From Oscillibacter hominis (GTDB lineage Bacteria > Bacillota > Clostridia > Oscillospirales > Oscillospiraceae): DNA of 64,000 nt. The position numbers were made by a program, and so were the translations under genes. Numbering within the stretch: position 1 is the first letter of the stretch; every line of letters begins with the position of its first letter. Below are positions 42,430 through 51,696 of this stretch, piece after piece. The stretch covers positions 1,922,001 to 1,986,000 of the forward strand of contig NZ_CP060490.1 of the NCBI RefSeq assembly GCF_014334055.1, given 5' to 3'. The notes beneath the pieces were generated by a model. It saw nothing but the letters and a program-made list of their open reading frames with translations. It searched no databases and was not told where the DNA came from.

Positions 42430-43722
42430 TTATCTTGCGCTCAGGCAGTTGAAGCCCATCTCGTTGGTAGCGCCGGTGATGACCTGCAGCTCCGCCTCGA
42501 TGGAACCGTCGGGACGCAGGGAACCGGCATGACCGCCGGCGATCTTATCCACATAGTCCAGCGTGCCGATGACCTTGTCCATCTTGGGCAGGACAATGAC
42601 CTGGTTGGCGTTGCCGCCGGTGACCACAGCGTCGGCCAGAGGATCGGCGTCCGCCAGGGACTGGGACTTGCCATCCTGGCCGGCATACTCGTCGGTGATG
42701 ATGGTGGTCTTGACGCCCTGCAGCTCGATCTTCTTGGTGTTCATGATCAGGTCGGTATCGGGGTTGCCGAAGCCCTCCTGGGAGACGATGGCGCCGTCCA
42801 GATCCAGCAGGCGGCACAGCTTGGCCGTCCAGTCGGAGGAGCGCTGCTTGTCAGCCAGGTAGACGTTCTCGTTGGTGATGATGTTGCAGACATAGTTGAG
42901 GCTCTTGCCGTGCTCTTCGAACAACTCGGCCACCACGGGGTTGTTCAGGTGGTGGTAGGTGGTGTTCTTGTCGCAGGCGGACACGCAGTTGCCGGAGATG
43001 ATGGCGCCGTCCATGGTCTCAGTGGGGTTGAGGATCGTGGTCAGGGAGCGCTTGGCGTCCACGCCGTAGACATAAGTGTCATGCAGCAGGCCCTGGCTCT
43101 GGAGCATATGGACATAGGCCACGCGGGGCAGGTTGGGGAACTTCTCGATTCCCTCCTTGATGCCGTAGGTCTCAAAGGTCTTGACCTCGTCGGGGACCAG
43201 GTCGCGGCCCAGTTCACCGATGAAGGTGGCGGCGCGCAGGCCCACCAGACGGACCGCATGCTCATACTCGTGCTGATGCACGCCCTCCACGGGCTCGCAG
43301 ACCAGCACCAGGTTCAGCAGCTTGGAGAACGGGGTGTAGTCGGCGCCGGGGCCGGACATGTCGATGATGCCCTCCTGGAAACCGACGATCTTACCGGCGG
43401 TGACCACAGCCATGCCGCGCAGGACATGAGTCTTGCCGGAGCCGACGGTGTCAACCTTGGCGATGACTCCGGGGAAGATTCCGCCAGGGCCCTCGACCTT
43501 CACGCGGGGCTCGATGACGTCCTTGACCGGGGTGATACGAACGCTCTCGCCGGGCTTGGCAATGTCAAATACCACGCTCTTGACGCAGGCCTTGACATCG
43601 TCGTCCTCGTATACGAAAGCTTTCACCTCATCGGCATTCACGAAAAGCGTTCCGTTTTCTACCTTGCATTCCTTTGAAAATTGAATGTCTTTCATCTGGA
43701 TATAGCCCAGTTCCAATTTCAA
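42430..43722 (-). CDS. grdE: Glycine reductase proprotein E (pyruvoyl-forming alpha/beta subunits)
   Basis: GrdE is cleaved into two subunits of protein B at an Asn-Cys bond, where the new N terminus becomes a pyruvoyl group. The candidate Cys is C246 in IISGNCVSACDKNTTY. The N-terminal stretch LKLELGYIQMKDIQFSKE aligns with known GrdE starts. I therefore use the TTG at 43722, which follows AAGGAGGTG. With GrdB it indicates glycine specificity, though sarcosine/betaine paralogues are similar. Confidence 0.9.
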   Translation of the reverse strand: MKLELGYIQMKDIQFSKECKVENGTLFVNADEVKAFVYEDDDVKACVKSVVFDIAKPGESVRITPVKDVIEPRVKVEGPGGIFPGVIAKVDTVGSGKTHVLRGMAVVTAGKIVGFQEGIIDMSGPGADYTPFSKLLNLVLVCEPVEGVHQHEYEHAVRLVGLRAATFIGELGRDLVPDEVKTFETYGIKEGIEKFPNLPRVAYVHMLQSQGLLHDTYVYGVDAKRSLTTILNPTETMDGAIISGNCVSACDKNTTYHHLNNPVVAELFEEHGKSLNYVCNIITNENVYLADKQRSSDWTAKLCRLLDLDGAIVSQEGFGNPDTDLIMNTKKIELQGVKTTIITDEYAGQDGKSQSLADADPLADAVVTGGNANQVIVLPKMDKVIGTLDYVDKIAGGHAGSLRPDGSIEAELQVITGATNEMGFNCLSAR

Positions 43723-43749
43723 AGAGAACACCTCCTTCTTATATTTTCC

Positions 43750-44166
43750 TTATGGTTGAGCAAATTTACTAAGACCCGCCGCCGCGTCAAAATTCAAAGC
43801 ACCCGACAGCAGGGTATAGTCGATCAGTTGGAAGTCCTGCCGGATCTGGTCGGTCAGGACCACGTTGCGGGGAGCGAACTTGTCATAGGCTATAATGGCA
43901 TTGCCCATGATCTCGGCCTGCTCCGCCGAGAAGCCATGAGGGACCTTGGAGACCACCACGGACTTATAAGGGGTCTCGTTGGGCTTGACGCTGCCGGAAA
44001 GAGGGTGGGTGTAGAGTGTATGCCCTTCATAGACCATATCCCGTGCCAGCACCAGGATTTCCCGGTAGCCCAGCGCCTCCTCCAGCCGGATGGTAAACCG
44101 TCCGTCCATGCAGCGCGCCACAAGGGGATTGTTGGTCAAAATCAAATAGTCTCTTTCCGAACTCAT
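43750..44166 (-). CDS. grdX: GrdX protein
   Basis: This small protein (138 residues) is found at the head of many grd operons and has unknown function. The sequence includes ILTNNPLVA, EEALGYREILVLARDMVYEGHTLYTHPL and GLSKFAQP at the end. The ATG at 44166 (MSSERDYLI) fits better than the upstream ATG at 44178. It is the first gene after the leader. Confidence 0.82.
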   Translation of the reverse strand: MSSERDYLILTNNPLVARCMDGRFTIRLEEALGYREILVLARDMVYEGHTLYTHPLSGSVKPNETPYKSVVVSKVPHGFSAEQAEIMGNAIIAYDKFAPRNVVLTDQIRQDFQLIDYTLLSGALNFDAAAGLSKFAQP

Positions 44167-44194
44167 ACCAGGCTCCATTTTCCATACTTTTCCG

Positions 44195-44226
44195 CAAAAA
44201 AGGGCCGAAAATCCTACTTTTCAGCC
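44195..44226 (-). terminator. Terminator-like hairpin in the grd leader (putative attenuator)
   Basis: On the minus strand GGCTGAAAA/TTTTCGGCC, with one G-T pair and a 6-nt loop, is followed by CTTTTTTG. It sits between the grdX promoter and start codon, so read-through must be regulated or inefficient. An upstream segment CCTGCC can pair with GGTAGG or with AGTAGG in the hairpin loop, offering a competing structure. Confidence 0.65.
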
Positions 44227-44268
44227 TACCGGCAGGTCAAATCCCCAAACTCCGGCTTTATAATCACC

Positions 44269-44296
44269 ATCATACAGGAAAATGAAAAAATGGCAA
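44269..44296 (-). promoter_or_regulatory. Promoter of the glycine reductase operon
   Basis: TTGCCA and TATGAT have a 16-bp spacer on the minus strand. The transcript would start near 44262, leaving a leader of about 95 nt. Confidence 0.75.
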
Positions 44297-44628
44297 GCAA
44301 AAAGAGGGATTTATAAATAAATTCAATCCGGTTTTTGCATTTTTCTGCGTTTTTGTCATACCTGCACAATTTTCTGCAGGGAAGTTATCTATTTTGTCGG
44401 TTGATTTGGAAATCCTATCCAAATGCAATTCGATTTGTCCATACCAAGAAAACATATGTATCTCATTCAGCTTTACATGAAGGCATTTCATCTCTTCCAT
44501 GCAGTCAGCTATGCGCTTTATTATTCGTTGTGGTGATCGCTGTGCAGGCTTGAATAAGTATAAACCATAGCATCTTCATCCCGGCGTACAGGGCGCAGCC
44601 TGTCCATGGCAAGAAAACAGATCCCCTG
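44297..44628. other. Region between LysR gene and grd promoter
   Basis: About 330 bp of AT-rich DNA. A short inverted repeat CCTGCA/TGCAGG lies at about 44360-44379 and could be a LysR operator. A clear terminator for the LysR gene was not seen. No ORF is convincing. Confidence 0.4.
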
Positions 44629-45561
44629 CTATGCCCGGGTACTCCCATCCCCAGGATTTCCCTTTTTATAATACTCCAGGGCATAATCATAGAAGGCCTG
44701 GGCAATGGGGGACAGGATTCCCTTTTTGTGCCGCGCCGCGTATAGCTTCCGGCGGAGGCTCACGCTGTCAAAGTCAAAGGCCAGCAGGTTTCCGAACTGG
44801 CAGTCGCTCTCCGATGCGGTCTTGGAGATCACGGCGATCCCCAGCCCCTCGCTGACCATTTTTTTGATGTCGTCGGTGGATCGCACCTCCACGGCAATCT
44901 TCATCTGTGTCATGTCCACCCCCATCTCCCGAAGGAACTGTTCCGTCTCCTTCCGGGTGCCGCTGCCGCTTTCGCGGCTGATGAAGCTCTCCTCCAGGAT
45001 CCGGCGGACGGGAAACCCCTTCTTCTGGTACTGGCGGTATTTGCGGGTATTGGGCGTGATGAGCACCAGCCGGTCGTCGGCAAACTCCTGGAAGGAGCAC
45101 TTGGGGGCGTCCAGCAACGTGCCGCAGAAGCCGATTTCCACGCTGCGGGAGGAGACCGCCGCCGCCACCTCCTGGCTGTCGGTGATCTCCATGGCGAACT
45201 GGATGTCCGGATACTCCTCCCGGAAGCTGCGCATCAGCCGGGGCAGGAAATACTGGCCCGGAATGGTGGAGGCTGCGATGTGGATGGTGCCGCACATCTC
45301 CCTGGAGTAGGACTGGATGGCCTCCAAGGCCTCCCGGCGGAGCTTCAGCATGCGCCGGGCATATTGGTACAGCAGTTTTCCCGCCTCGGAGGGGAATATC
45401 TCCTTGGTGGTCCGGACAATGAGCTTGATTTTCAGCTCTTTTTCCAGCGAGGCGATATGGGTGCTGACCGTCGGCTGGGTCAGATGCAGCTGCTCCGCCG
45501 CCTTGGAAAAACTGTTGCTGTCCACCACTGCGGCAAATACCTCTAACTGCTTGATGTCCAA
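44629..45561 (-). CDS. LysR-family regulator, selenium-metabolism-associated
   Basis: This 310-residue regulator has an N-terminal helix-turn-helix (DIKQLEVFAAVVDSNSFSKAAEQLHLTQPTVSTHIA) and a ligand-binding domain of two alpha/beta lobes. Start is TTG at 45561 after GGAGG. LysR proteins of this type are found next to selA/selB and grd genes in other Firmicutes; NCBI has a selenium-metabolism-associated LysR family that I believe applies. It probably controls the grd operon or sel genes; the effector is unknown. Confidence 0.78.
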   Translation of the reverse strand: MDIKQLEVFAAVVDSNSFSKAAEQLHLTQPTVSTHIASLEKELKIKLIVRTTKEIFPSEAGKLLYQYARRMLKLRREALEAIQSYSREMCGTIHIAASTIPGQYFLPRLMRSFREEYPDIQFAMEITDSQEVAAAVSSRSVEIGFCGTLLDAPKCSFQEFADDRLVLITPNTRKYRQYQKKGFPVRRILEESFISRESGSGTRKETEQFLREMGVDMTQMKIAVEVRSTDDIKKMVSEGLGIAVISKTASESDCQFGNLLAFDFDSVSLRRKLYAARHKKGILSPIAQAFYDYALEYYKKGNPGDGSTRA

Positions 45562-45584
45562 TACCCATCCCTCCTCTCAATAGG

Positions 45585-45616
45585 AAAAGAGCGCCGCATC
45601 GCTGCAGCGCTCTTTT
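45585..45616 (-). terminator. Terminator of the selAB-tRNA-Sec transcript
   Basis: A stem AAAAGAGCGC/GCGCTCTTTT with a 12-nt loop begins at the CCA end of tRNA-Sec. Confidence 0.85.
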
Positions 45617-45712
45617 GGCGGGAATATGTGGGAATCGAACCCACCTGGGCGGCTCTTCACCACCTGCACCGGTTTTGAAGACCGGGGGGCACACCAGCAC
45701 CCATCTACTCCC
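45616..45712 (-). tRNA. selC: tRNA-Sec (anticodon UCA)
   Basis: This is 97 nt including an encoded CCA. The acceptor pairs GGGAGTA with TATTCCC. The anticodon loop CTTCAAA contains UCA, flanked by a CCGGT/ACCGG stem. There is a long extra arm and a T arm with GGTTCGATTCC. The size and long variable arm are typical of Sec tRNA. It lies 52 bp downstream of selB and ends at a terminator. Confidence 0.95.
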
Positions 45713-45764
45713 ATGCGACGCTCAGTATAACACACCAGCCGCTGCAAGGCAAGTATGTTTTGCG

Positions 45765-47693
45765 TCAATTCGACATATCCCGCCCGAACCCCTGGGCCAG
45801 ACGGCGGAAGTCTCCCTCTTTCTTTGTAACCTTATTCCGGTCAAAATATTCCAGCACGGCCAGCGCATACTTGCGGGAGGTCCCCAGGGCATCCCGCAGC
45901 TCTGCCAGCGTGATGGTCTCATGGTCTTCAAAGTGTTTGCTGACCACTCCGCACACCCGCTCATAGGTCTCCCTGCTCCAGCAGATCTGGGGGGAGAGCA
46001 TCACCAGCTCCCCGTCGGAAAGCACGCTGTCCAGCACCTGCTTGGAATCATTTTTCTCATTGGGGGCGAACATGGCCATGACCTCGTCCACCGTGGCTGT
46101 CTCCACTCCGGCGTCCTGGTAAACCTTGAGCAGCCGCTCCCGGATGGCGGTCTGCCGTTTGGTATAGTGGATGTCGAACTCCGACAGTGCGTACCGGTCA
46201 GCCACCTTTTTGATCTTGCCCTCGGAACGCAGTGCACCCAGCACCGCGTCGGCCACCGTCTGCTCCGTGGACTTAAAGAGCTTCTGGCGCACTTCCGCCT
46301 GACGCATGCCTGCGTGGAGGGGATTGGCCTTGTGGTAGCCCTCCAGCAATGCGCGGCAGTTGCCCCACACCGTATCCAGCACCGAGGCCGCCAGATAGCG
46401 GCCCGGCAGAGCCTCGATGACCTCGCCGCGGCCCACCAGTTCCTGAAGGTCGGCCTCCATGTCCTCCGGGCTGCAGGAGAGCTTGTCCGCCAGTTTTTTC
46501 CGGTCCGGCAGGGCATAGCCGAACCCGGCCACCGCCTGCACCAGCCGTTCGCCGCCGCTCCCGCTCTCCCGGATGGCCAACGCTTCCAGCACCTCGGGGC
46601 GGTTGCGCTTGTGCCGCACCGGCGTGTCGTCCAACACCACGCCGCCGCCAATGGTCTCCAGGGGGGAGAAAAACCGGATGACAAACCGGTCTCCCGCCTT
46701 GGTGGATACGCTTTCCGTCATGCGCAGCTGGGCATAGCAGCTCTCCCCCGGCTCCAACTTGTCCCGGTCCAGCAGCACCACTTTGCACAGCTGCTCCGTG
46801 GAGCCGTGGTAGAGATGGACCTGGGAGTCGTTGAGGATCACGCGCTGGGAGTTGCGCAGGTTCTGGAGCCGGACGTCGATCATCAGCGAGGAGCGGACTG
46901 TGCCCGGCTTTGCCACCGTGTCTCCCCGGGAAACCTCCGTCTTTTTCAGTCCCGCCAGGTTGATGGCCACCCGCTGCCCGGCGTAGGCCGTTTCCACATC
47001 CTTCCCGTGGACCTGGAGGTTTCGCACCTTGGCCGTCAGGCCGGAGGGCACCAGTTCCGCCGTCTCCCCCTCCTGGATGCATCCCTCGATCAGCGTGCCG
47101 GTGACCACGGTGCCGAACCCCTCCACGGAGAACACCCGGTCTACCGGAAGGCGGAAGGGCACCCGCATGCTTTTCTCCGACGCCTTCATCACCAGCTGGT
47201 GCAGGTGCTCCTTCAGCTCCGGGATGCCCGCTCCGGTATAGGCGGAGACCGCCAGAACGGGCTTGCCCTCCAGGAAAGTGCCCTTCACCTGCTGGGCCAC
47301 ATCCTCCCGGATCATCTCCACCCATTCGCTCTCCACCATGTCGCACTTGGTGATCACCACCAGGCCGTCACGGATGCCCAGCAGGCTCAAAATGCCCAGA
47401 TGCTCCACCGTTTGGGGCATAAACCCCTCGTCGGCGGCCACCACCAGCATGGCAAGGTCGATGCCGCCGGCGCCGGCCAGCATGTTCTTGATGAATTTTT
47501 CATGGCCCGGCACATCCACGATACCGGCCTGGGTGCCGTCGTCAAACTCCACGTGGGCAAACCCCAGCTCAATGGTGATGCCCCGTTTTTTCTCCTCCTG
47601 AAGCCGGTCCGTGTCGATGCCGGTCAGGGCCTTCACCAGCAGGGTCTTGCCGTGGTCCACGTGTCCGGCAGTGCCAATAATGATGTGTTTCAT
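45765..47693 (-). CDS. selB: Selenocysteine-specific elongation factor SelB
   Basis: SelB brings Sec-tRNA to the ribosome at UGA codons with a SECIS hairpin. This 642-residue protein has GTPase motifs [11 protein letters not shown] at residues 8-18, DVPGHE and TKCD. EF-Tu-like beta domains follow, then a C-terminal region of winged-helix repeats that binds SECIS RNA (SGSLFKSTEQ-like repeats seen around residues 470-640). Its ATG overlaps the selA stop (ATGA). tRNA-Sec follows. Confidence 0.94.
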   Translation of the reverse strand: MKHIIIGTAGHVDHGKTLLVKALTGIDTDRLQEEKKRGITIELGFAHVEFDDGTQAGIVDVPGHEKFIKNMLAGAGGIDLAMLVVAADEGFMPQTVEHLGILSLLGIRDGLVVITKCDMVESEWVEMIREDVAQQVKGTFLEGKPVLAVSAYTGAGIPELKEHLHQLVMKASEKSMRVPFRLPVDRVFSVEGFGTVVTGTLIEGCIQEGETAELVPSGLTAKVRNLQVHGKDVETAYAGQRVAINLAGLKKTEVSRGDTVAKPGTVRSSLMIDVRLQNLRNSQRVILNDSQVHLYHGSTEQLCKVVLLDRDKLEPGESCYAQLRMTESVSTKAGDRFVIRFFSPLETIGGGVVLDDTPVRHKRNRPEVLEALAIRESGSGGERLVQAVAGFGYALPDRKKLADKLSCSPEDMEADLQELVGRGEVIEALPGRYLAASVLDTVWGNCRALLEGYHKANPLHAGMRQAEVRQKLFKSTEQTVADAVLGALRSEGKIKKVADRYALSEFDIHYTKRQTAIRERLLKVYQDAGVETATVDEVMAMFAPNEKNDSKQVLDSVLSDGELVMLSPQICWSRETYERVCGVVSKHFEDHETITLAELRDALGTSRKYALAVLEYFDRNKVTKKEGDFRRLAQGFGRDMSN

Positions 47694-49066
47694 GATAAAA
47701 CCTCAAACAGTGCAGTTTCCACCGCGGGGAAGTCCTCCTCCCGCAGTGTGCGCAGGTCCAGAAGATACCGGTCGTGGGCGATCCGTCCGATGATGGGCCG
47801 CTCCCGCAGCCGCAGCGCCTGCTCCAGCTCGTCCACGCTGCACCTGGCCGGGGCGATCGCCACCGCGAAGGTGGGCAGCAGCTGGGCGGGCACGGAGCCT
47901 CCGCCTACCTGGCACTGCTCCGCTACCACCTGGGCCTCCACCCCGCCCTTCACCAAAGCGTCGCAGAGCAGCTGCGCCTTTGCGCGCAGCTCCTCCTCCC
48001 GCGCGCCCAGCATGGCCAGCGTGGGGATCTCCTCCAGGGCGCGCTCCTCGGCATAGCTGCGCAGCGTGGCCTCCAGGGCCGCCAAAGTCATCTTGTCCAC
48101 CCGCATGGCCCGGGTCAGCGGGTGGTGTGCCAGTTTTGCGATGTACCCCGCCCTGCCGATGATGATGCCGGCCTGCGGCCCGCCCAACAGCTTGTCGCCG
48201 GAGAAGGAAATCACATCCACTCCCGCCCGGACGGAGTTTTGAACCGTGGGCTCTCCGTGGATTCCAAACTGCTCCAGGTCCATCAGGGAGCCGCTGCCCA
48301 AGTCCTCAATCACCGGCAGGCCGTTTTCATGTCCCAGGGCCACCAGCTCCTCCAAGGCCACGGATTCGGTGAAGCCCAGAATTTTAAAGTTGCTGGTGTG
48401 CACCTTCATCAGAGCCCTGGTGCTGTCATCGATGGCGGCGGCATAGTCCTTAAGATGGGTCTTGTTGGTGGTGCCCACCTCTTTGAGCCTGCAGCCGCAC
48501 TGCTCCATGATTTCCGGCACCCGGAAAGAACCGCCGATCTCCACCAGCTCCCCCCGGGAGGTGATGACCTCGCCTCCGGAGGCCATGGCCGAGAGAATCA
48601 GCAGCACCGCCGCGGCATTGTTGTTCACCACCATGGCGGCCTCAGCGCCAGTGACCTTGCGCAGCAGCGATTCCACGTGGGTGTAGCGCAGCCCCCGGCC
48701 GCCCCGCTCCAGATCGTATTCCAGGGTGGAGTAGCTCCGGGCCACGTCGTAGGCCGCCTCCGCCGCACGCTGGGAAAGGCAGGCTCTGCCCAAATTGGTG
48801 TGCAGGATCACTCCCGTGCCGTTGATCACGCCCCGCAGCGACGGCAGCTGCTGGCGGCGGCAGCGCTCTAATATCCTCCCGCACAGCGCTTCGCTCCCGG
48901 GCAACTCCGCCACCGCGCCTCTCAGGATTCCGGCGCGCAGCTCCTCCAGCTCGCACCGCACCGCCTCCCGCACCGTGGCCGCGGCAAGCTCCGCCTCCTC
49001 AAGGGCGGGCAGCTTCAAGAGCTCGTCCACTTTCGGGATTCCGCGCAGCAGCTCCCTGATCTCCAT
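47690..49066 (-). CDS. selA: L-seryl-tRNA(Sec) selenium transferase
   Basis: SelA is the PLP enzyme that converts Ser-tRNA(Sec) to Sec-tRNA(Sec) using selenophosphate. This 458-residue protein has VINGTGVILHTNLGRA near 80, VNNNAAAVLL, and the PLP lysine in SFSGDKLLGGPQAG. I chose the ATG at 49066 with GGAGAG; an in-frame ATG at 49090 has no site. selD, needed to make selenophosphate, is not in this window. Confidence 0.93.
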   Translation of the reverse strand: MEIRELLRGIPKVDELLKLPALEEAELAAATVREAVRCELEELRAGILRGAVAELPGSEALCGRILERCRRQQLPSLRGVINGTGVILHTNLGRACLSQRAAEAAYDVARSYSTLEYDLERGGRGLRYTHVESLLRKVTGAEAAMVVNNNAAAVLLILSAMASGGEVITSRGELVEIGGSFRVPEIMEQCGCRLKEVGTTNKTHLKDYAAAIDDSTRALMKVHTSNFKILGFTESVALEELVALGHENGLPVIEDLGSGSLMDLEQFGIHGEPTVQNSVRAGVDVISFSGDKLLGGPQAGIIIGRAGYIAKLAHHPLTRAMRVDKMTLAALEATLRSYAEERALEEIPTLAMLGAREEELRAKAQLLCDALVKGGVEAQVVAEQCQVGGGSVPAQLLPTFAVAIAPARCSVDELEQALRLRERPIIGRIAHDRYLLDLRTLREEDFPAVETALFEVLS

Positions 49067-49101
49067 TCTCTCCACGCTCCAATCATTCACTCAATAAATT
49101 A

Positions 49102-49130
49102 GTTATATATGAAAAATCAATAAATGTAAA
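49102..49130 (-). promoter_or_regulatory. Promoter of the selA operon
   Basis: TTTACA and TATAAC with a 17-bp spacer lie about 40 bp upstream of the selA ATG. AT-rich flanks. Confidence 0.55.
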
Positions 49131-49205
49131 TGCATATTTTGTAAATTTCCGCCCCGCCCACTGCAAATATGGACAGCTTGGTATGCAAAAATCGCATAAC
49201 ACGCG

Positions 49206-49241
49206 AAAAGTGCCTCCGGCGGTCCCGCCGGAGGCACTTTT
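49206..49241 (-). terminator. Terminator of uvrC
   Basis: AAAAGTGCCTCCGGCG pairs with CGCCGGAGGCACTTTT around a 4-nt loop, about 37 bp after the uvrC stop. Confidence 0.9.
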
Positions 49242-49277
49242 CCTTCGCGACAGCCGCAGTTCAAGCGCAAGCGCTCT

Positions 49278-51098
49278 TCAATCCTTGTGAAAAAATGCGT
49301 GCACCGCCTGGGCGGTGGGTCGGGGGACCACCTCCGCCAGGACGTCCACTTCGGCCTCCCGGATGGCCCGGACGCTGCCGAACCGTTTGAGCAGCGCTTT
49401 CTTCCGGCTCTCGCCCACGCCGGGAATGTCGTCCAGCACCGAGTGGACGGCGCTGCGGCGGTGGCTCTCCCGGTGGAAGGTGATGGCAAAGCGGTGAGTC
49501 TCCTCCTGAATCTGGCCGATGAGGGAAAAGACCGCCTGATTGGCGGAGATGCCGATCTCCTTCCCCTCCGGCGTCACAAGAGCCCGGGTCCTGTGGCGGT
49601 CGTCCTTCACCATGCCGAACACCGGCGTATCCAGGCCATATTCACCCCGGATCACTTCCACGGCGGCCCTGGCATGGGTCTCACCGCCGTCAATCAGAAA
49701 TATGTCCGGCAGTTGGGAGAACTTCTCGTCCCCGTCCTTCCAGCGGTTCAGCCGCCGCCGGAGCACCTCCTGCATGGAGGCATAGTCGTCGGGGTGGTCC
49801 AGCTCCTTGATCTTAAAGCGGCGGTAGTCCCGCTTGAGCGGCTTGGTGCCGGCAAACACCGTCATGGAGGCCACGATGTCGGACTTGCCTGTGTTGGAGA
49901 TGTCGTAGGCCTCCATCCGCCGGGGCGGCTGGGTGAGGCCGGTCATCCGGGCCAGCAGGTCCAGCGTCCGGTCGCTGCGCTCCTGCAGGGTGGTGACCTT
50001 TTCCACCTCCTCCCGGGCGTTGTCGATGGCCAGCGACAGCAGTTCCGCCTTCTCACCCCGCTGGGGGATGCGGATATACACCCGGTGCCCCGCCCGCTCA
50101 AAGAGGGCCTGGGACAGCTCCTCGATGTCCCCCGTGTCAAACGGCAGCAGAATTTCCCGGGGCAAGGCGGCCCGGGGCAGGTAGTACTGGGAGGTGATGG
50201 CGGAAAGCATCTCCGCGTCGTTTTCGTCCGCCGGCGCGGAGAACACCTCCACCTCCCGTCCGGTAAGCTGCCCGTCCTCCACGTGGAGCACCGCGTACCC
50301 GCTCTTCACCGCGCCGCGGTAGATGCCCCACACGTCCGTATCCGCACAGATTCCGGCGATGACCGTCTGCTTTTTGCTGAGCACGGAGATAGCCGCGATC
50401 CGGTCCCGCAGCAGCGCGGCCTTTTCAAAGTGGAGTGCCTCTGCTTCTGCCGCCATCTCCTCCTCCATGGCCCGGCTGAGCTGCTTGGACTTGCCGGAGA
50501 GCAGCATCACCGCCTGCTCGATGCGCTTTCGGTATTCCTCGGCGCTCATCTCCCGGCGGCAGAACCCGTCGCACCGGCCCATGTGGAAGTTGAGGCAGGG
50601 CCGTTCCGCCCCAATGTCCCGCGGGAACTTGCGGCTGCATGTGGGAAGCCGCAGCGCCGTGCAGATGGCGTCCAGGGCCATGCGCGTCTCGTGCCGCCCG
50701 CCGAAAGGCCCAAAATAGCGGGCTCCGTCGTCGGCGATGCGGTTGACCATGGTGAAGCGGGGGTAGCTGGTCTTGTCCAGCCGCACAAAGGGGTACCCCT
50801 TGTCGTCCTTGAGCAGGATGTTGTACTTAGGGCTGTACTGCTTGATGAGGGCGTTTTCCAAAATCAGCGCTTCAAATTCGCTGGAGACAAAAATGGTGTC
50901 AAAGTGATCCACCTGGGCCACCATGGCCCGGGTCTTGACCGCGTGGGAAGCCGTGTCCTGGAAATACTGGCTCACCCGGTTTTTCAGTTTTTTCGCCTTG
51001 CCCACATAGATGACCTTCCCGGATTTGTCCATCATCAGATAGACGCCCGGCAGCAGCGGCAGGTCGCCCGCCTTCTCCTTTAATTCCTCCTTGGTCAC
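49278..51098 (-). CDS. uvrC: Excinuclease ABC subunit C
   Basis: UvrC makes the dual incisions in nucleotide excision repair. This 606-residue protein starts at GTG. The GIY-YIG domain has PGVYLMMDKSGKVIYVGKAK near residues 18-37, then the UvrB-binding region, an RNase H-like endonuclease domain and a C-terminal helix-hairpin-helix (DDIPGVGESRKKALLKRFGS). Length is typical. It is downstream of HPr. Confidence 0.94.
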   Translation of the reverse strand: MTKEELKEKAGDLPLLPGVYLMMDKSGKVIYVGKAKKLKNRVSQYFQDTASHAVKTRAMVAQVDHFDTIFVSSEFEALILENALIKQYSPKYNILLKDDKGYPFVRLDKTSYPRFTMVNRIADDGARYFGPFGGRHETRMALDAICTALRLPTCSRKFPRDIGAERPCLNFHMGRCDGFCRREMSAEEYRKRIEQAVMLLSGKSKQLSRAMEEEMAAEAEALHFEKAALLRDRIAAISVLSKKQTVIAGICADTDVWGIYRGAVKSGYAVLHVEDGQLTGREVEVFSAPADENDAEMLSAITSQYYLPRAALPREILLPFDTGDIEELSQALFERAGHRVYIRIPQRGEKAELLSLAIDNAREEVEKVTTLQERSDRTLDLLARMTGLTQPPRRMEAYDISNTGKSDIVASMTVFAGTKPLKRDYRRFKIKELDHPDDYASMQEVLRRRLNRWKDGDEKFSQLPDIFLIDGGETHARAAVEVIRGEYGLDTPVFGMVKDDRHRTRALVTPEGKEIGISANQAVFSLIGQIQEETHRFAITFHRESHRRSAVHSVLDDIPGVGESRKKALLKRFGSVRAIREAEVDVLAEVVPRPTAQAVHAFFHKD

Positions 51099-51115
51099 CC
51101 AATCCCCCCTTTTAC

Positions 51116-51156
51116 AAAAAAAAGCGGCTCCGTTTCTATCGGAGCCGCCGTTTTTA
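51116..51156 (-). terminator. Terminator of the HPr gene
   Basis: A stem GCGGCTCCG/CGGAGCCGC with A and T runs on its two flanks lies just past the HPr stop. Confidence 0.85.
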
Positions 51157-51167
51157 CAGCCGGAATC

Positions 51168-51431
51168 TTATTCGCCGAAATTGCCGGAAACCAGATCGGC
51201 CAATGCGGCGACCGCTTCTTTCTCGTCCACGCCATCGGCGATCAGGGTGATGGTAGTGCCCTTTACAATGCCCAGGGACAGCACACCCAGCAGGCTCTTG
51301 GCGTTGACGCGGCGCTCGTCCTTCTCCACCCAGATGCCGCTTTTGAACTCGTTGGCCTTTTGAATGAAGAATGTTGCGGGTCTTGCATGCAGCCCAACTT
51401 CATTGTTGACAGTAATTTCCTGTGTATACAT
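51168..51431 (-). CDS. HPr-family phosphocarrier protein
   Basis: The 87-residue HPr fold has the phospho-His motif GLHARPAT (His near residue 15) and a Ser-46-like site in KSLLGVLSLGI, where HPr kinase would act. It could serve the PTS or catabolite repression. The ATG at 51431 with AAGGAG is chosen; the longer upstream frame lies in the promoter region. No other PTS gene is nearby. Confidence 0.88.
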   Translation of the reverse strand: MYTQEITVNNEVGLHARPATFFIQKANEFKSGIWVEKDERRVNAKSLLGVLSLGIVKGTTITLIADGVDEKEAVAALADLVSGNFGE

Positions 51432-51504
51432 AGATACAGCACTCCTTCTCCACGCTTGAATTTCACGTTTTATGTCCGGAAACCAAGATGCCCAATTACC
51501 TATT

Positions 51505-51533
51505 ATAATATCTGCTTTTCTCTTTTTCGTCAA
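51505..51533 (-). promoter_or_regulatory. Promoter of the HPr gene
   Basis: TTGACG and TATTAT are spaced 17 bp apart; a TATAAT overlaps 3 bp downstream. It lies about 75 bp upstream of the start codon. Confidence 0.7.
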
Positions 51534-51696
51534 TGTTGTTTTTCACAAACATTACCTGAAAAGTGATTTTCCAGCACAGAAAAAATTATCATTTCCTCCA
51601 ATTTCCAGATTTCACCATACTTTTGAGCGCCATTTTGCACAGTTTTGCTCCTTAGGTTTTGTGCAATTTCGCACCTGCGCCGCAAATAGTCCCGCC

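Noticed and set aside
44169..44262. Glycine riboswitch in the grd leader
   Set aside because: The leader is about 95 nt and lacks the aptamer consensus; only a terminator-like hairpin with a possible competing pairing is seen.
45615..48056. A 813-residue open frame on the + strand opposite selB and tRNA-Sec
   Set aside because: It crosses the tRNA-Sec gene and mirrors SelB; no ribosome site or domain was seen.
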